In this document: piece by piece, positions 17,000 to 25,983 of the stretch
Layout: each line of letters starts with the position of its first letter
How positions within the stretch are numbered: position 1 is the stretch's first letter
Source: GCA-003244245 sp963823755
GTDB taxonomy: Bacteria; Actinomycetota; Actinomycetes; Mycobacteriales; Pseudonocardiaceae
Reading direction: 5' to 3'
DNA: 64,000 nucleotides
NCBI GenBank assembly: GCA_963823755.1
Contig: CAWGMP010000024.1
Coordinates: 124,001 to 188,000 of the forward strand
Program-made: the position numbers and the translations under genes
Notes under the pieces: model-generated
The model's input: only the letters and a program-made list of their open reading frames with translations
The model's database searches: none
What the model was told of the DNA's origin: nothing

Positions 17000-18901
17000 A
17001 TGACCGAGATCGAGTGGCACGACTACGACGTCGTAGTGATCGGCGCGGGCGGCGCCGGACTGCGTGCCGCGATCGAGGCCCGTGAGCTGGGCAAGCGTAC
17101 CGCTGTTGTCTGCAAGTCCTTGTTCGGTAAGGCCCACACCGTAATGGCTGAGGGCGGGATCGCGGCGTCGATGGGCAACGCGAACTCGCGGGACAGTTGG
17201 CAGGTCCATTTTCGCGACACTATGCGCGGGGGCAAGTTCCTCAACAACTGGCGGATGGCCGAGCTGCACGCCAAGGAAGCACCGCAGCGAGTATGGGAAT
17301 TGGAGACCTACGGCGCGCTGTTCGACCGCACCAAGGACGGCAAGATCAGCCAGCGAAATTTTGGTGGGCACGAGTACCCGCGGCTGGCGCATGTGGGGGA
17401 CCGCACGGGTCTGGAACTGATCCGCACGCTGCAGCAGAAAATTGTCTCGCTGCAGCAGGAGGATTTCGCTCAACACGGTGATTATGAAGCCAACCTCAGG
17501 GTTTTCGCTGAGTGCACGATCACGGACCTGCTCACGGACGCCGGCGCGGTGTCCGGGGCCTTCGGCTATCGGCGGGAGACCGGACGCTTCATCCGGTTCG
17601 ACGCGCCGGCCGTGGTACTGGCCACTGGCGGCATCGGAAAGGTTTTCAAGGTCACCAGCAACTCCTGGGAGTACACCGGGGACGGGCACGCGCTGGCGCT
17701 GCGTTGCGGCGCTGCACTGATCAACATGGAATTCGTCCAGTTCCACCCTACTGGGATGGTGTGGCCGCCGAGCGTCAAAGGGATCCTGGTCACGGAGTCG
17801 GTCCGCGGCGACGGTGGTGTATTGCTCAACTCCGAAAACAAGCGCTTCATGTTCGACTACATCCCCGAGGTTTTCAAGAACCAATACGCGACTTCGGAGC
17901 AGGAGGCAGACCGCTGGTACGACGATCCGGACCATAACCGCAGGCCTCCTGAGCTGTTGCCTCGTGACGAGGTCGCGCGCGCGATCAACTCTGAGGTCAA
18001 AGCCGGTCGTGGGTCACCGCATGGAGGGGTCTTCCTCGATGTCTCCACCCGGCTGCCTGCTGAGGTCATCAAGAAGCGTCTTCCCTCGATGTATCACCAG
18101 TTCACAGAGTTGGCCGACGTGGACATCACGGCAGAGCCCATGGAGGTCGGCCCCACCTGCCATTACGTGATGGGTGGCGTGGCGGTCGACCCGGACACCG
18201 CGGCGGCTTCGGTGCGCGGACTCTTCGCCGCGGGTGAGGTCGCCGGTGGGATGCACGGCTCCAATCGGTTGGGCGGTAATTCGCTGTCGGACCTGCTCGT
18301 GTTCGGTCGCCGGGCCGGCCTCGGGGCTGCAACTTACGTGGAGTCCCTGGGAGGGTCGCGACCCTCAGTCCATGAGTCAGACGTCGAGGCCGCAGCGCAG
18401 CGGGCGATCGCGCCCTTCGCTGTGGGGACTCACGGTGAGGGCGCCGAAAACCCCTACCTGCTCCAGATCGAGCTGCAACAGACCATGAACGACCTGGTCG
18501 GCATTATCCGCAGAACAGACGAGATACAACTCGCGCTCAAGAAGCTCGAGGACCTGCGTCGGCGAGCCCAGTACGTCCTGGTAGAGGGTCACCGTCAGTT
18601 CAATCCCGGTTGGCATCTCGCGTTGGACCTGCGCAACATGCTCGCGGTGAGCGAGTGTGTTGCGCGAGCCGCGCTGAAGCGCACCGAGAGCCGGGGCGGC
18701 CACACCCGAGATGACTTCCCGGTGATGGACCCTGAATGGCGACATGTCCTGCTGGTGTGCACGCAGCGTACCGACAGTGGCAGCGTTCGCGTCGAACACA
18801 AGGAGCAGGTCCCGATGCCCGCGGATCTGAGTGAATTGTTCGAGCTCGACGAGCTGAAGAAGTACTTCACGGCCGAAGAGCTCCCGGGAGGGACGGACTG
18901 A
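17000..18901 (+). CDS. sdhA: succinate dehydrogenase flavoprotein subunit
   Basis: The protein has 633 residues. The FAD-binding motif is VVIGAGGAGLRAAIEA near residue 11. The covalent-flavin histidine region is SLFGKAHTVMAEGG near 40, and FHPTGM near 250 belongs to the substrate site. The second FAD motif includes HGSNRLGGNSL near 420. The enzyme oxidises succinate to fumarate, or works in reverse, at the inner face of the membrane. It belongs to the long-flavoprotein Sdh1 type (Rv0248c). One base separates its stop from the sdhB start. The sequence is intact. Confidence 0.96.
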   Translation: MTEIEWHDYDVVVIGAGGAGLRAAIEARELGKRTAVVCKSLFGKAHTVMAEGGIAASMGNANSRDSWQVHFRDTMRGGKFLNNWRMAELHAKEAPQRVWELETYGALFDRTKDGKISQRNFGGHEYPRLAHVGDRTGLELIRTLQQKIVSLQQEDFAQHGDYEANLRVFAECTITDLLTDAGAVSGAFGYRRETGRFIRFDAPAVVLATGGIGKVFKVTSNSWEYTGDGHALALRCGAALINMEFVQFHPTGMVWPPSVKGILVTESVRGDGGVLLNSENKRFMFDYIPEVFKNQYATSEQEADRWYDDPDHNRRPPELLPRDEVARAINSEVKAGRGSPHGGVFLDVSTRLPAEVIKKRLPSMYHQFTELADVDITAEPMEVGPTCHYVMGGVAVDPDTAAASVRGLFAAGEVAGGMHGSNRLGGNSLSDLLVFGRRAGLGAATYVESLGGSRPSVHESDVEAAAQRAIAPFAVGTHGEGAENPYLLQIELQQTMNDLVGIIRRTDEIQLALKKLEDLRRRAQYVLVEGHRQFNPGWHLALDLRNMLAVSECVARAALKRTESRGGHTRDDFPVMDPEWRHVLLVCTQRTDSGSVRVEHKEQVPMPADLSELFELDELKKYFTAEELPGGTD

Positions 18902-18902
18902 C

Positions 18903-19661
18903 ATGGGCAACAAACGGCGCTTCCGGGTGTGGCGCGGTGACACCGACGGCGGGGACCTGGTCGACTTCGATGTGGAGGTCAACGAAGGTGAGGTGGTTCT
19001 CGACGTGATTCACCGCCTGCAGGCAACCCAGGCTCCCGACCTTGCGGTGCGGTGGAACTGCAAGGCGGGAAAATGCGGATCGTGCAGCGCCGAGATCAAC
19101 GGTCGCCCGCGCCTGCTGTGCATGACGCGGATGTCTACGTTGCCGCTCGACCAGCCGGTGACGGTCACTCCGATGCGGACTTTTCCGGTTATCCGCGATC
19201 TCGTCACTGATGTCTCATACAACTATGAGAAGGCGCGCCAGGTGCGTTCGTTCATGCCGCCCAAGGGTGTGCAGCCAGGCGAGTACCGGATGCAGCAAGT
19301 GGATGTGGAGCGATCGCAGGAATTCCGCAAATGCATCGAGTGCTTCCTGTGTCAGAACACCTGCCACGTGATCCGCGATCACGAGGAGAACAAGGAGAGC
19401 TTCTCCGGTCCACGTTTCCTCATGCGAATCGCCGAACTGGACATGCACCCGCTGGACGCCGCTGACGAGGAGGGCCTAAATCGTAAACGGGCTGTGCAGG
19501 ACGAGCATGGTCTTGGATTCTGCAACATTACCAAGTGCTGTACCGAAGTGTGCCCGGAGCACATCAAGATCACGGACAATGCCCTGATCCCGATGAAGGA
19601 GCGAGTAGTCGATATCCGGTTCGACCCGCTGGCGCGGCTACTCCGCCGCCACCGGGGGTAG
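18903..19661 (+). CDS. sdhB: succinate dehydrogenase iron-sulfur subunit
   Basis: The 252-residue protein has an N-terminal [2Fe-2S] domain with CKAGKCGSC and a distal LCM (about 57-80). A C-terminal domain holds the two further clusters (CIECFLCQNTCH near 145 and CNITKCCTEVCPEH near 205). It relays electrons from FAD to the membrane anchor. It is the last gene of sdhCAB and faces the convergent solute-binding protein gene with one base between the stops. No separate sdhD is needed in this anchor type. Confidence 0.96.
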   Translation: MGNKRRFRVWRGDTDGGDLVDFDVEVNEGEVVLDVIHRLQATQAPDLAVRWNCKAGKCGSCSAEINGRPRLLCMTRMSTLPLDQPVTVTPMRTFPVIRDLVTDVSYNYEKARQVRSFMPPKGVQPGEYRMQQVDVERSQEFRKCIECFLCQNTCHVIRDHEENKESFSGPRFLMRIAELDMHPLDAADEEGLNRKRAVQDEHGLGFCNITKCCTEVCPEHIKITDNALIPMKERVVDIRFDPLARLLRRHRG

Positions 19662-19662
19662 G

Positions 19663-20622
19663 TCAGCGAAGCACCGGGGGGTTGGGCACCGGAGTGCCGA
19701 GGTACTCGGCGTAGAGGCGGGCCCAGGTGCCGTCGTCGATCGCGTGCTGCAGAACCGCGGTGACTCTCTGGTGGAGTACCGGATCACCCGGCGGCAGGCC
19801 GACGCCGTACTCGATCTCGATGGTACCCGGGCGAACCAGGTAAGGACCCGCGATGCCAACTGTGGCACTCCGCTGTGGGGTGATCTCATAGCCGCCCAGA
19901 ATGAGATCCGCTTCACCGCGGCTCAGCGCCGCTTCGCGGCTGTTCGCGGTCAGAGGCTTGAAGCTGGTTCTAGCGGGATCCACCCCCAGACCACGGGCTA
20001 TCAGATCGAGCAGCGCGATGTCGAACCCTGTGTAGCCGCCGGAACTCGGCGAGCGTCGCGCCAGCCCGGGCGCTTCCTGGATGGCGACGATGAGCTTGCC
20101 GCGTTGGGCGATCCGGTCTAAGGTGGCCGATCCGCTGCTCGTCGGGCGTGCCGGGGCGACCGTGTCGAACGGGCTGCCGGCTACCGGGGTGGGTTTGTCG
20201 CGGAATAGGTCGGTGACCCCCTCGACGGCCCTACCCAGCACCCACAGCGCTGCTACCACGAGTATCACAAGCACCACGACGAGGCAGCCGATCCGGCGCG
20301 GCCGCAGCCATCCGCGCCGGCGCATGATCCGCAGCACAGACCGGGACCGGCTACCCGGCGACGGCTTGAGGCCGGGCGGCTGTTCCGCCCCAAGCGGCCT
20401 CGACTCAAGATCCATTAAGGTCGCCCATGAGTTAAGCTCGTTTCCCTCGTTTCGTGGTCGCGACGAAGGGACTACCGCGGCCAGCCGCGGGTCGAGCTCA
20501 AGAATGTCATCCGCCTGCGGTGAGCGTTCGTCCGGAGTGTTCGGTCGTCCCAAGGTCCCCGAACTTCCTCCTGGCCATCGAGTAGCGGCGTGCTCGACGA
20601 GTCGGTCAGCGGCTGTGGTCAA
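19663..20622 (-). CDS. membrane-anchored family 3 solute-binding protein
   Basis: The reading frame spans 319 residues. A basic stretch (RRRGWLRPRR) precedes one transmembrane helix (CLVVVLVILVVAALWVLG) near residue 115. A periplasmic amino-acid-binding (SBP family 3) domain follows, with GKLIVAIQEAPG near 185 and GYTGFDIALLDLIA near 205. It lacks a lipobox, so the protein is held by its helix. The frame starts at a TTG overlapping the stop of the MntP-like gene; ATG 20415 is an alternative, and neither has a clear ribosome-binding site. No permease is adjacent, so it may sense rather than import a ligand. The substrate, probably an amino acid, is unproven. Confidence 0.75.
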   Translation of the reverse strand: MTTAADRLVEHAATRWPGGSSGTLGRPNTPDERSPQADDILELDPRLAAVVPSSRPRNEGNELNSWATLMDLESRPLGAEQPPGLKPSPGSRSRSVLRIMRRRGWLRPRRIGCLVVVLVILVVAALWVLGRAVEGVTDLFRDKPTPVAGSPFDTVAPARPTSSGSATLDRIAQRGKLIVAIQEAPGLARRSPSSGGYTGFDIALLDLIARGLGVDPARTSFKPLTANSREAALSRGEADLILGGYEITPQRSATVGIAGPYLVRPGTIEIEYGVGLPPGDPVLHQRVTAVLQHAIDDGTWARLYAEYLGTPVPNPPVLR

Positions 20623-21332
20623 TTCCTGCCGATGGTGAGCCTGCGGCGGTGTGGCCGGAGACGTCGGAGTTTCGGGCCGTGACGGTGGTAGATGGTGACG
20701 GCACCCACGGCGAGTATGAGGATGCCCACGGCTGCGGCGTCGCGTGCAGTGATCAGCCCGACGCGGGGCAGCGCCTCGGCCAGCAGATAGACGCCGAGGA
20801 CGATCAGCAGGGGGCCGGCGAGGTGTTCGGTGCGCTCGCGCCAGCGTTCGCTGATCCGGACGCCGAGAGACAACCCCAGTTGGGAGACGACCAGCGTTTG
20901 GATGGCGATGACGGCAACGATGGTGGCGGGTATGGCGAGGTCGGCGCCGATACCGAGGCTGAAGCCGATCGCCAGCTCGTCGAGGCTGATCGATAACGCG
21001 AGGCCGACCAGGGTTAGGCCACGCGCGCTGATGAGTCGCCGCGCCTTGGTGACCTCCCCGTCGTCGTCATCGGCCCACCATAGATGGCCGCCGAGTAAGA
21101 TGAGCAGGCCGCCGGAGAGGTAGCCGGCGACGCTTCCGATCATGCTCCCGATGGATGCGCCAAGGGCTAAACCCACCAGTGGCATGCCCGCTTCAAAAAT
21201 GACGAAGACCGTGGAGATCAGCCATCGGGTCGAACCGGAAGGCCTGCTCGCCCCCACCGCGGCGGCGATCGCGAACGTGTCCACGCCCAGCGGTAGCACG
21301 AACAACAGAAGACTAAGAAGAACGTTGCCCAT
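20619..21332 (-). CDS. MntP/YtaF-like multi-pass membrane protein (copy 1)
   Basis: The 237-residue protein has about six transmembrane helices and the MntP-type pattern: FVLPLGVDTFAIAAAVG near residue 11 and the repeat-related LALSISLDELAIGFSLG near 112. In MntP the acidic residues in these two half-repeats are essential for Mn2+ efflux. The Asp and Glu are conserved here. The protein is longer than classical MntP (~190 residues), owing to an extra helix and a basic tail. It overlaps the downstream solute-binding gene by four bases. A second paralogue lies 580 bp away in the opposite direction. Metal specificity is inference. Confidence 0.75.
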   Translation of the reverse strand: MGNVLLSLLLFVLPLGVDTFAIAAAVGASRPSGSTRWLISTVFVIFEAGMPLVGLALGASIGSMIGSVAGYLSGGLLILLGGHLWWADDDDGEVTKARRLISARGLTLVGLALSISLDELAIGFSLGIGADLAIPATIVAVIAIQTLVVSQLGLSLGVRISERWRERTEHLAGPLLIVLGVYLLAEALPRVGLITARDAAAVGILILAVGAVTIYHRHGPKLRRLRPHRRRLTIGRN

Positions 21333-21914
21333 GGACTGCGTTATCTCCCATCGCCTGGCTCATCAATACTTTTCGTCGACCAGCCCTGCCGCGGGCAGCC
21401 GGCACGTAGCTCGGTGGGTCGAAATGACCAGTAGCTCAGACACCCGATGAACTCCCGTCCTGGCTGGGCGAAGGTGCAGGGAACCGTACAGCGCTGGGGA
21501 ACCGCTCATCGAACGAATCACCGGAACTCATCGCCGAGGTGACGCAGGGACGCGCCGGACGGGGCTGATCCGGCCCGATTCGACGATGAACACCGTGACG
21601 CGACGACGAATCCCCTACGTATGCTTGTGATCATCTTCTGTCGTTACGGTGCAACTCATGTCGCACCAGCGGCTGAGACCCGTTGCGTCCGAACAGGCTA
21701 ATCGGCCGGGGTTTCGGAGTAATCGCCCGACCATCGGCGCCCGCTGTGGACCGTTGGGCGCAGCGGATCGACCAGGATTCTCAGGTATGGGTGGGGCTAT
21801 GTCCCATCTCCCGTAGTGTTCCGCATTGGGTGGTCCGCCGCGTTGCACGGTTCGATGTGGACCCTGAGGACTGACTCTCAAAGCATTTTTCCTGGTTAAG
21901 GGCGATATACTTTT
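21333..21914. other. intergenic region between the two MntP-like genes
   Basis: About 580 bp with no convincing gene. The genes on either side diverge, so it must contain both promoters. I looked for a yybP-ykoY (manganese) riboswitch and could not recognise its conserved core. A TATACT hexamer at 21906-21911 lies too close to the downstream ATG (three bases) to be a normal -10 element for that start. Confidence 0.45.
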
Positions 21915-22481
21915 ATGCTAGGTTTGTTTGCCAAGGTCATAGTCTTCGTGTTGCCATTAGGTCTGGACGTGCTGTCCGTTTCCACCGCACTTGGCGCCCT
22001 TGGGTTGACCGGTCGGGCACGATGGCGAGTGTCACTGGTGCTGGCTAGCTGCCAGGTCGGTGCGATGTTCACCGGCTTGGTGCTCGGCGCGGAACTCGCC
22101 GAGGCGATCGGGGAGCCGGCAGGTTACGTCGGTGCCGGGGTCTTCGTCGGGTTGGGTGCCTATCTGCTGCTGGATCGGGACGCCAGTGAGGTCGAGCGCG
22201 TCCGGAAGCGGATGAGCGAGAGCGTTTTCGGGCTCATCGGACTCGGTATCTCGATCAGCCCGGATGAGCTCGCAGCCGGCTTCGGTCTTGGCCTGGCTCA
22301 CATTCCGGTTGTTGTCGGCTTCGTCGCCATCGCTGCCCAAGGTGTGATCGCCTCGCAGCTCGGGTTGTTCCTCGGAGCGCGAGTCGGTGAACCATTCCGT
22401 GAGGTAGCCGGGCGGCTCGCCGCTATCGGCTTGCTCCTGATCGGCTTCTATCAGCTTGCCGAGCAGCTCATCGGCAGGTAG
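21915..22481 (+). CDS. MntP-like multi-pass membrane protein (copy 2)
   Basis: The 188-residue protein, the classical MntP length, has six predicted helices. It shares the two diagnostic half-repeats with the neighbouring paralogue: FVLPLGLDVLSVSTALGALG near residue 11 and LGISISPDELAAGFGLGLA near 108. The Asp and Glu expected for cation efflux are present. The start ATG at 21915 has no visible ribosome-binding site, so it may be leaderless or start slightly downstream. It is divergent from copy 1. A role in Mn2+ or other divalent-cation export is inferred from family resemblance only. Confidence 0.72.
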   Translation: MLGLFAKVIVFVLPLGLDVLSVSTALGALGLTGRARWRVSLVLASCQVGAMFTGLVLGAELAEAIGEPAGYVGAGVFVGLGAYLLLDRDASEVERVRKRMSESVFGLIGLGISISPDELAAGFGLGLAHIPVVVGFVAIAAQGVIASQLGLFLGARVGEPFREVAGRLAAIGLLLIGFYQLAEQLIGR

Positions 22482-22523
22482 TGGCGCGGGATAGCGGTTG
22501 ACCCCAGCCGTAGCCTTGATCGA

Positions 22524-23309
22524 GTGTTGAGCTCCGCCGTGCGCCTGACGCGCGTCGGCTTCCTGCGCTATGCCACCTACCGCCAGGCCGTGTTCGCGGG
22601 GCTCGTCACCAACACGGTCTTCGGCTTCCTGCGCACCGCCGTCGTGCTCACCGTCTTCACTGGCTCAGCGCGGGTGGCGGGTTACGATCCGGCATCAGCG
22701 GTCACCTTCGTCTGGGTGGGGCAGGGTCTACTGGCCGTAGTGATGATCTTCGGAGACGACGAATTGGCTGGCAGGGTACGCACCGGCCAGGTCAGCGCCG
22801 ACCTGCTCCGCCCTGTGGACTTACAGGCCGCGCTGCTCTCCGAGGATCTCGGACGTGCCGGCTTCGCAGTGCTGACCCGCTTCGCAGTGCCGGTGGTGAT
22901 CGGCGGGCTGGCCTTCGAGCTGGCGTTGCCCTCCTCGCCCATTCGCTGGCTGTCTTTTGCCGTCAGCGTGGTGCTCGCCGTTGTAGTCAGCTTCGGACTG
23001 CGCTTCCTGATCAACCTCACCGCGTTCTGGCTGCTCGACTCGCGTGGCGTGCTCGCGATCTACGGAGTCGTCGCGCCGACGCTGGCCGGATTGATCATTC
23101 CCGTGCCGTACTTCCCGGGTTGGGCTGCTGTGGCCCTGTCGGCGACGCCGTTCCCCGCGATGGTGCAGACTCCGACCGACCTGTTGCTCGGTCGGGGCAA
23201 CGCAGCATGGCTGCTGGCCTACCAGTTGTTGTGGGTGCTGTTGCTGCTCGGTGGTGGGCGGCTGGTGCTGGCGCGGGCGGTACGCCGGCTGGTGGTGCAC
23301 GGTGGCTGA
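22524..23309 (+). CDS. ABC-2 type exporter permease, subunit 1
   Basis: The 261-residue protein has six hydrophobic segments and a FLRYATYRQAVFAGLVTNTV opening, as in the ABC-2/DUF990 permease pairs of actinobacteria. It forms a three-gene operon with a second permease, which overlaps its end by eight bases, and an ATPase. Relatives export drugs, viologens or unknown lipophilic compounds. GTG 22524 or TTG-type alternatives were considered; the frame start is kept. The cargo cannot be deduced. Confidence 0.82.
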   Translation: MLSSAVRLTRVGFLRYATYRQAVFAGLVTNTVFGFLRTAVVLTVFTGSARVAGYDPASAVTFVWVGQGLLAVVMIFGDDELAGRVRTGQVSADLLRPVDLQAALLSEDLGRAGFAVLTRFAVPVVIGGLAFELALPSSPIRWLSFAVSVVLAVVVSFGLRFLINLTAFWLLDSRGVLAIYGVVAPTLAGLIIPVPYFPGWAAVALSATPFPAMVQTPTDLLLGRGNAAWLLAYQLLWVLLLLGGGRLVLARAVRRLVVHGG

Positions 23310-24111
23310 GTGGCCGCGGCTGGAGGCCTACCGCCGGCTGCTGGGCGGCGCGATGCGCAGTCAGCTCGCCTACCCGACGTCGTTCGGCCTGCAGCTCGCG
23401 GGCCAGGCACTTGTGCAGGTCGTCGACCTCCTGGCGATCCTGGTGTTGTTCGGTCGGGTCGCTGCGATGGGCGGGTTCTCCCGCGACGAGGTACTGCTGA
23501 TCTACGGGCTGGCCTCGGTCGGCTTCGGGCTGGCCGACCTGGCCGTCGGGCAACTGGACCTGCTCCCGGAGCTGATCCGCAGCGGCGAGCTGGACGTGAT
23601 GCTGCTGCGCCCGCTGAGCGTGCTCGGCCAGCTCTGCGCCGCCGACATCGCGCTGCGCCGGCTCGGCCGGGTGCTTGCCGGTGCGGTGACGTTGGGCTAC
23701 GCCCTGCTCGCTGTGGACGTCGCATGGACGCCGGCGCGGGTGCTGCTGTTGATGATCTCGCCGTTGTCGGCCGCGGTGCTCCTCGGTGCGATCTGGGTGG
23801 CTGCCACGTCGGTGTGCTTCTGGGTCGTGGACGGCCGGGAACTGGCCAACAGCGTGACCTACGGGTCCAACGAGTTCACCAGCTACCCGATCACCATCTT
23901 CTCGGACTGGGTGCGTCGGCTGCTGGCCTTCGTCGTGCCCGGCGCATTCGTAGCCTACTACCCCGTGCTGGGGTTGCTGGGCAAGCCGGACCCGCTGGGC
24001 TTGCCGGTCGTGTTGCAGTGGTGCGCGCCACTGGTGGCGGCGGCGGCCGTGGCCGCCGCCGCTCTGGTGTGGCGGACCGGTCTGCGGCGCTACGTGGGGA
24101 TCGGTTCGTGA
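23302..24111 (+). CDS. ABC-2 type exporter permease, subunit 2
   Basis: The 269-residue permease has about six transmembrane segments and a long loop containing GELDVMLLRPLS, a motif shared by permeases of this exporter group. The start is taken at GTG 23302 (VAEWPRLEAYRRLLG), which overlaps the previous stop by eight bases. The frame extends further upstream, but only over the preceding gene. It partners subunit 1 to form the heterodimeric channel. Its stop overlaps the start of the ATPase gene by four bases (GTGA). Confidence 0.82.
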   Translation: MAEWPRLEAYRRLLGGAMRSQLAYPTSFGLQLAGQALVQVVDLLAILVLFGRVAAMGGFSRDEVLLIYGLASVGFGLADLAVGQLDLLPELIRSGELDVMLLRPLSVLGQLCAADIALRRLGRVLAGAVTLGYALLAVDVAWTPARVLLLMISPLSAAVLLGAIWVAATSVCFWVVDGRELANSVTYGSNEFTSYPITIFSDWVRRLLAFVVPGAFVAYYPVLGLLGKPDPLGLPVVLQWCAPLVAAAAVAAAALVWRTGLRRYVGIGS

Positions 24112-25073
24112 GCGCCGCTCATGAGTGTCGAGGTGGCTCGCCGGCGATCGAGACCGAGGGGCTGCGTCGCGAGTTCCGGCGCCGCCGGTCCGAGCCGGTG
24201 GTCGCCGTCGACGGTGTGAGCTTGTCGATCGCTCGCGGCGAGGCGGTCGGATTTCTCGGACCCAACGGTGCGGGCAAGTCGACCACGATCAAGATGCTCA
24301 CCGGGATCCTGATGCCGAGCGCGGGCCGCATTCAGGTGTGTGGGCTGGACCCGGTGCGCCAGCGTCGTGAGCTCGCTCGCCGCATCGGCGTGGTATTCGG
24401 CCAGCGCAGCCAGCTGTGGTGGGACCTTCCCTTGGCGGAGAGTTTCGAGCTGCTGCGCGCCGTGCATCGGGTACCGGCTGCGGTGTTCGCAGACCGGTTG
24501 GAGCGCCACGTCGAACTGCTGGACATGGCAGGATTCCTGCGGGTGCCCGTCCGGCAGCTCTCGCTCGGTCAGCGGATGCGAGGGGAGCTCACCGCCGCCC
24601 TGCTACACGACCCTGAGCTGGTGGTGCTCGACGAGCCGACCATCGGGCTCGATCTGGCCGGTAAGGAACGGCTGCGCACCTTCTTGGCCGGGGTCAACGC
24701 CGAGCGCGGCGTGACGCTGCTGCTCACCACGCATGATCTGCCCGACGTGGAACGGCTGTGCCGTCGGCTGGTGGTGATCGACCAGGGGCGCTTGCTCGTA
24801 GACGGCGAGCTCGACGCGCTGCGGCGGCGCTTCGGCGGGGCGCGTCAACTGGTCGTGGAACTGGTGGAGCCGGCGGCCGCGCTGGATGGGTTGGCCGGCG
24901 TGCTCGGCGTGCTCGTGGAGGCGGGCGGGCTGCGCCAGCGGCTGGCGTTCTCGCCGTCGCAGACTACGGCCGCGGCGTTGATCGCGGAGGTGGTGCGTCG
25001 AGTCTCGGTACGCGACCTGACCGTGGCTGAGCCGTCCATCGAGGACTTGGTGCGCTCGTTGTACGCGAGCTGA
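24108..25073 (+). CDS. ABC exporter ATP-binding protein
   Basis: The 321-residue nucleotide-binding subunit has Walker A GPNGAGKST near residue 51, a Q-loop (FGQRSQLWW), signature LSLGQRMRGEL near 148, Walker B LVVLDEP near 167 and the H-switch TTHD near 204. A C-terminal regulatory region of about 90 residues follows. The LSLGQRMR form of the signature is typical of the ABC-2 exporter subgroup with paired DUF990-type permeases. GTG 24108 overlaps the permease stop by four bases, so the three genes are translationally coupled. Confidence 0.9.
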   Translation: MSAAHECRGGSPAIETEGLRREFRRRRSEPVVAVDGVSLSIARGEAVGFLGPNGAGKSTTIKMLTGILMPSAGRIQVCGLDPVRQRRELARRIGVVFGQRSQLWWDLPLAESFELLRAVHRVPAAVFADRLERHVELLDMAGFLRVPVRQLSLGQRMRGELTAALLHDPELVVLDEPTIGLDLAGKERLRTFLAGVNAERGVTLLLTTHDLPDVERLCRRLVVIDQGRLLVDGELDALRRRFGGARQLVVELVEPAAALDGLAGVLGVLVEAGGLRQRLAFSPSQTTAAALIAEVVRRVSVRDLTVAEPSIEDLVRSLYAS

Positions 25074-25083
25074 TCTCGAGGCA

Positions 25084-25983
25084 TCAGCCGCCTGCAGTGC
25101 TGGTCCCGGCTAAGGTTGGCAGGCCCGGCGTGAATGTCGTGGCCTTGGGTGTCGCCGCACCCGGTCGCACCCGGCGAGTTAGCCGCCATTCGGCCCATAC
25201 GGCCAGCCTGCTGAGCCCGTAGTTGATCAGAATGAAGATCGCCCCGACGGTCAGGTAGAGCTGAAGCGGGTTGCGTAGCTCCTGAATAGCGATCGCTGCG
25301 AACCTCACCACCTCGACGTACTGGATCACGAAACCGAGTGAGGTATCCTTGAAGATCACCACAAGCTGGCTGATGAGCGCGGGCAGCATCACCCGGACGG
25401 CTTGCGGGAGCAGGATCAAGCGCAGTGCCTGCCCACGGGTGAGCCCGACCGCAGCCGCTGCCTCAGCCTGGCCGCGGGGTAGCGAGGCGATACCAGCCCG
25501 CACGATCTCGGCGATGATCACCGAGTTGTACGCGGTGAGTCCGAGCACCAGATACCACAGCAGCGGCAGGCTCACGCCCAGTTCGGGCAGTACCCGAGCC
25601 GCGAAGAAGATCGAGATGACGACCGGTAGGCCGCGGAAGAACTCCATCGGCGCCACCACGCTCCAACGTCCCCAGCGGGGCAAGCTGATCCTGGTCACGG
25701 CCAACATGGTGCCCAGCAGTAGCGAGAACACCATCGCCAGGACTGCCGCCTCGCCGTTGCGCAGTAAAGCCAGGCCGAGGTTGGCCCACAGGGCAACGAA
25801 GGACGGGTTCGCCGGGTTGACCACCGGCCCCCACTTCTCCTCGGTGAGCTGCCCTTGAGCCGCTAGCCGAAGCATCACGAGGACCACGAGCACGGCAAGC
25901 GCCAGGCCGACGACGACGCTGCCCACCAGGATGCGCCGGCGGGTGCGCGGCCCTGGGCGGTCGTAGAGAACCAAGGCGCTCAC
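25084..25983 (-). CDS. gluD: glutamate-type ABC importer permease, GluD-like
   Basis: The 299-residue inner-membrane permease is of the His/Glu/Gln family. It has a long N-terminal helix, then a BPD-type core of about five helices with the EAA loop (GQAEAAAAVGLTRGQALRLILLPQ, about residues 180-200). Its start overlaps the end of gluC by four bases. With gluA, gluB and gluC it forms a complete amino-acid uptake system, most like the GluABCD glutamate importer of corynebacteria. Substrate assignment (glutamate or a related amino acid) is inferred from this layout. Confidence 0.85.
   Translation of the reverse strand: MSALVLYDRPGPRTRRRILVGSVVVGLALAVLVVLVMLRLAAQGQLTEEKWGPVVNPANPSFVALWANLGLALLRNGEAAVLAMVFSLLLGTMLAVTRISLPRWGRWSVVAPMEFFRGLPVVISIFFAARVLPELGVSLPLLWYLVLGLTAYNSVIIAEIVRAGIASLPRGQAEAAAAVGLTRGQALRLILLPQAVRVMLPALISQLVVIFKDTSLGFVIQYVEVVRFAAIAIQELRNPLQLYLTVGAIFILINYGLSRLAVWAEWRLTRRVRPGAATPKATTFTPGLPTLAGTSTAGG

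Noticed and set aside
21906..21911. TATACT as a -10 element for the second MntP-like gene
   Set aside because: It lies three bases from the ATG, so transcription would start inside the coding region.
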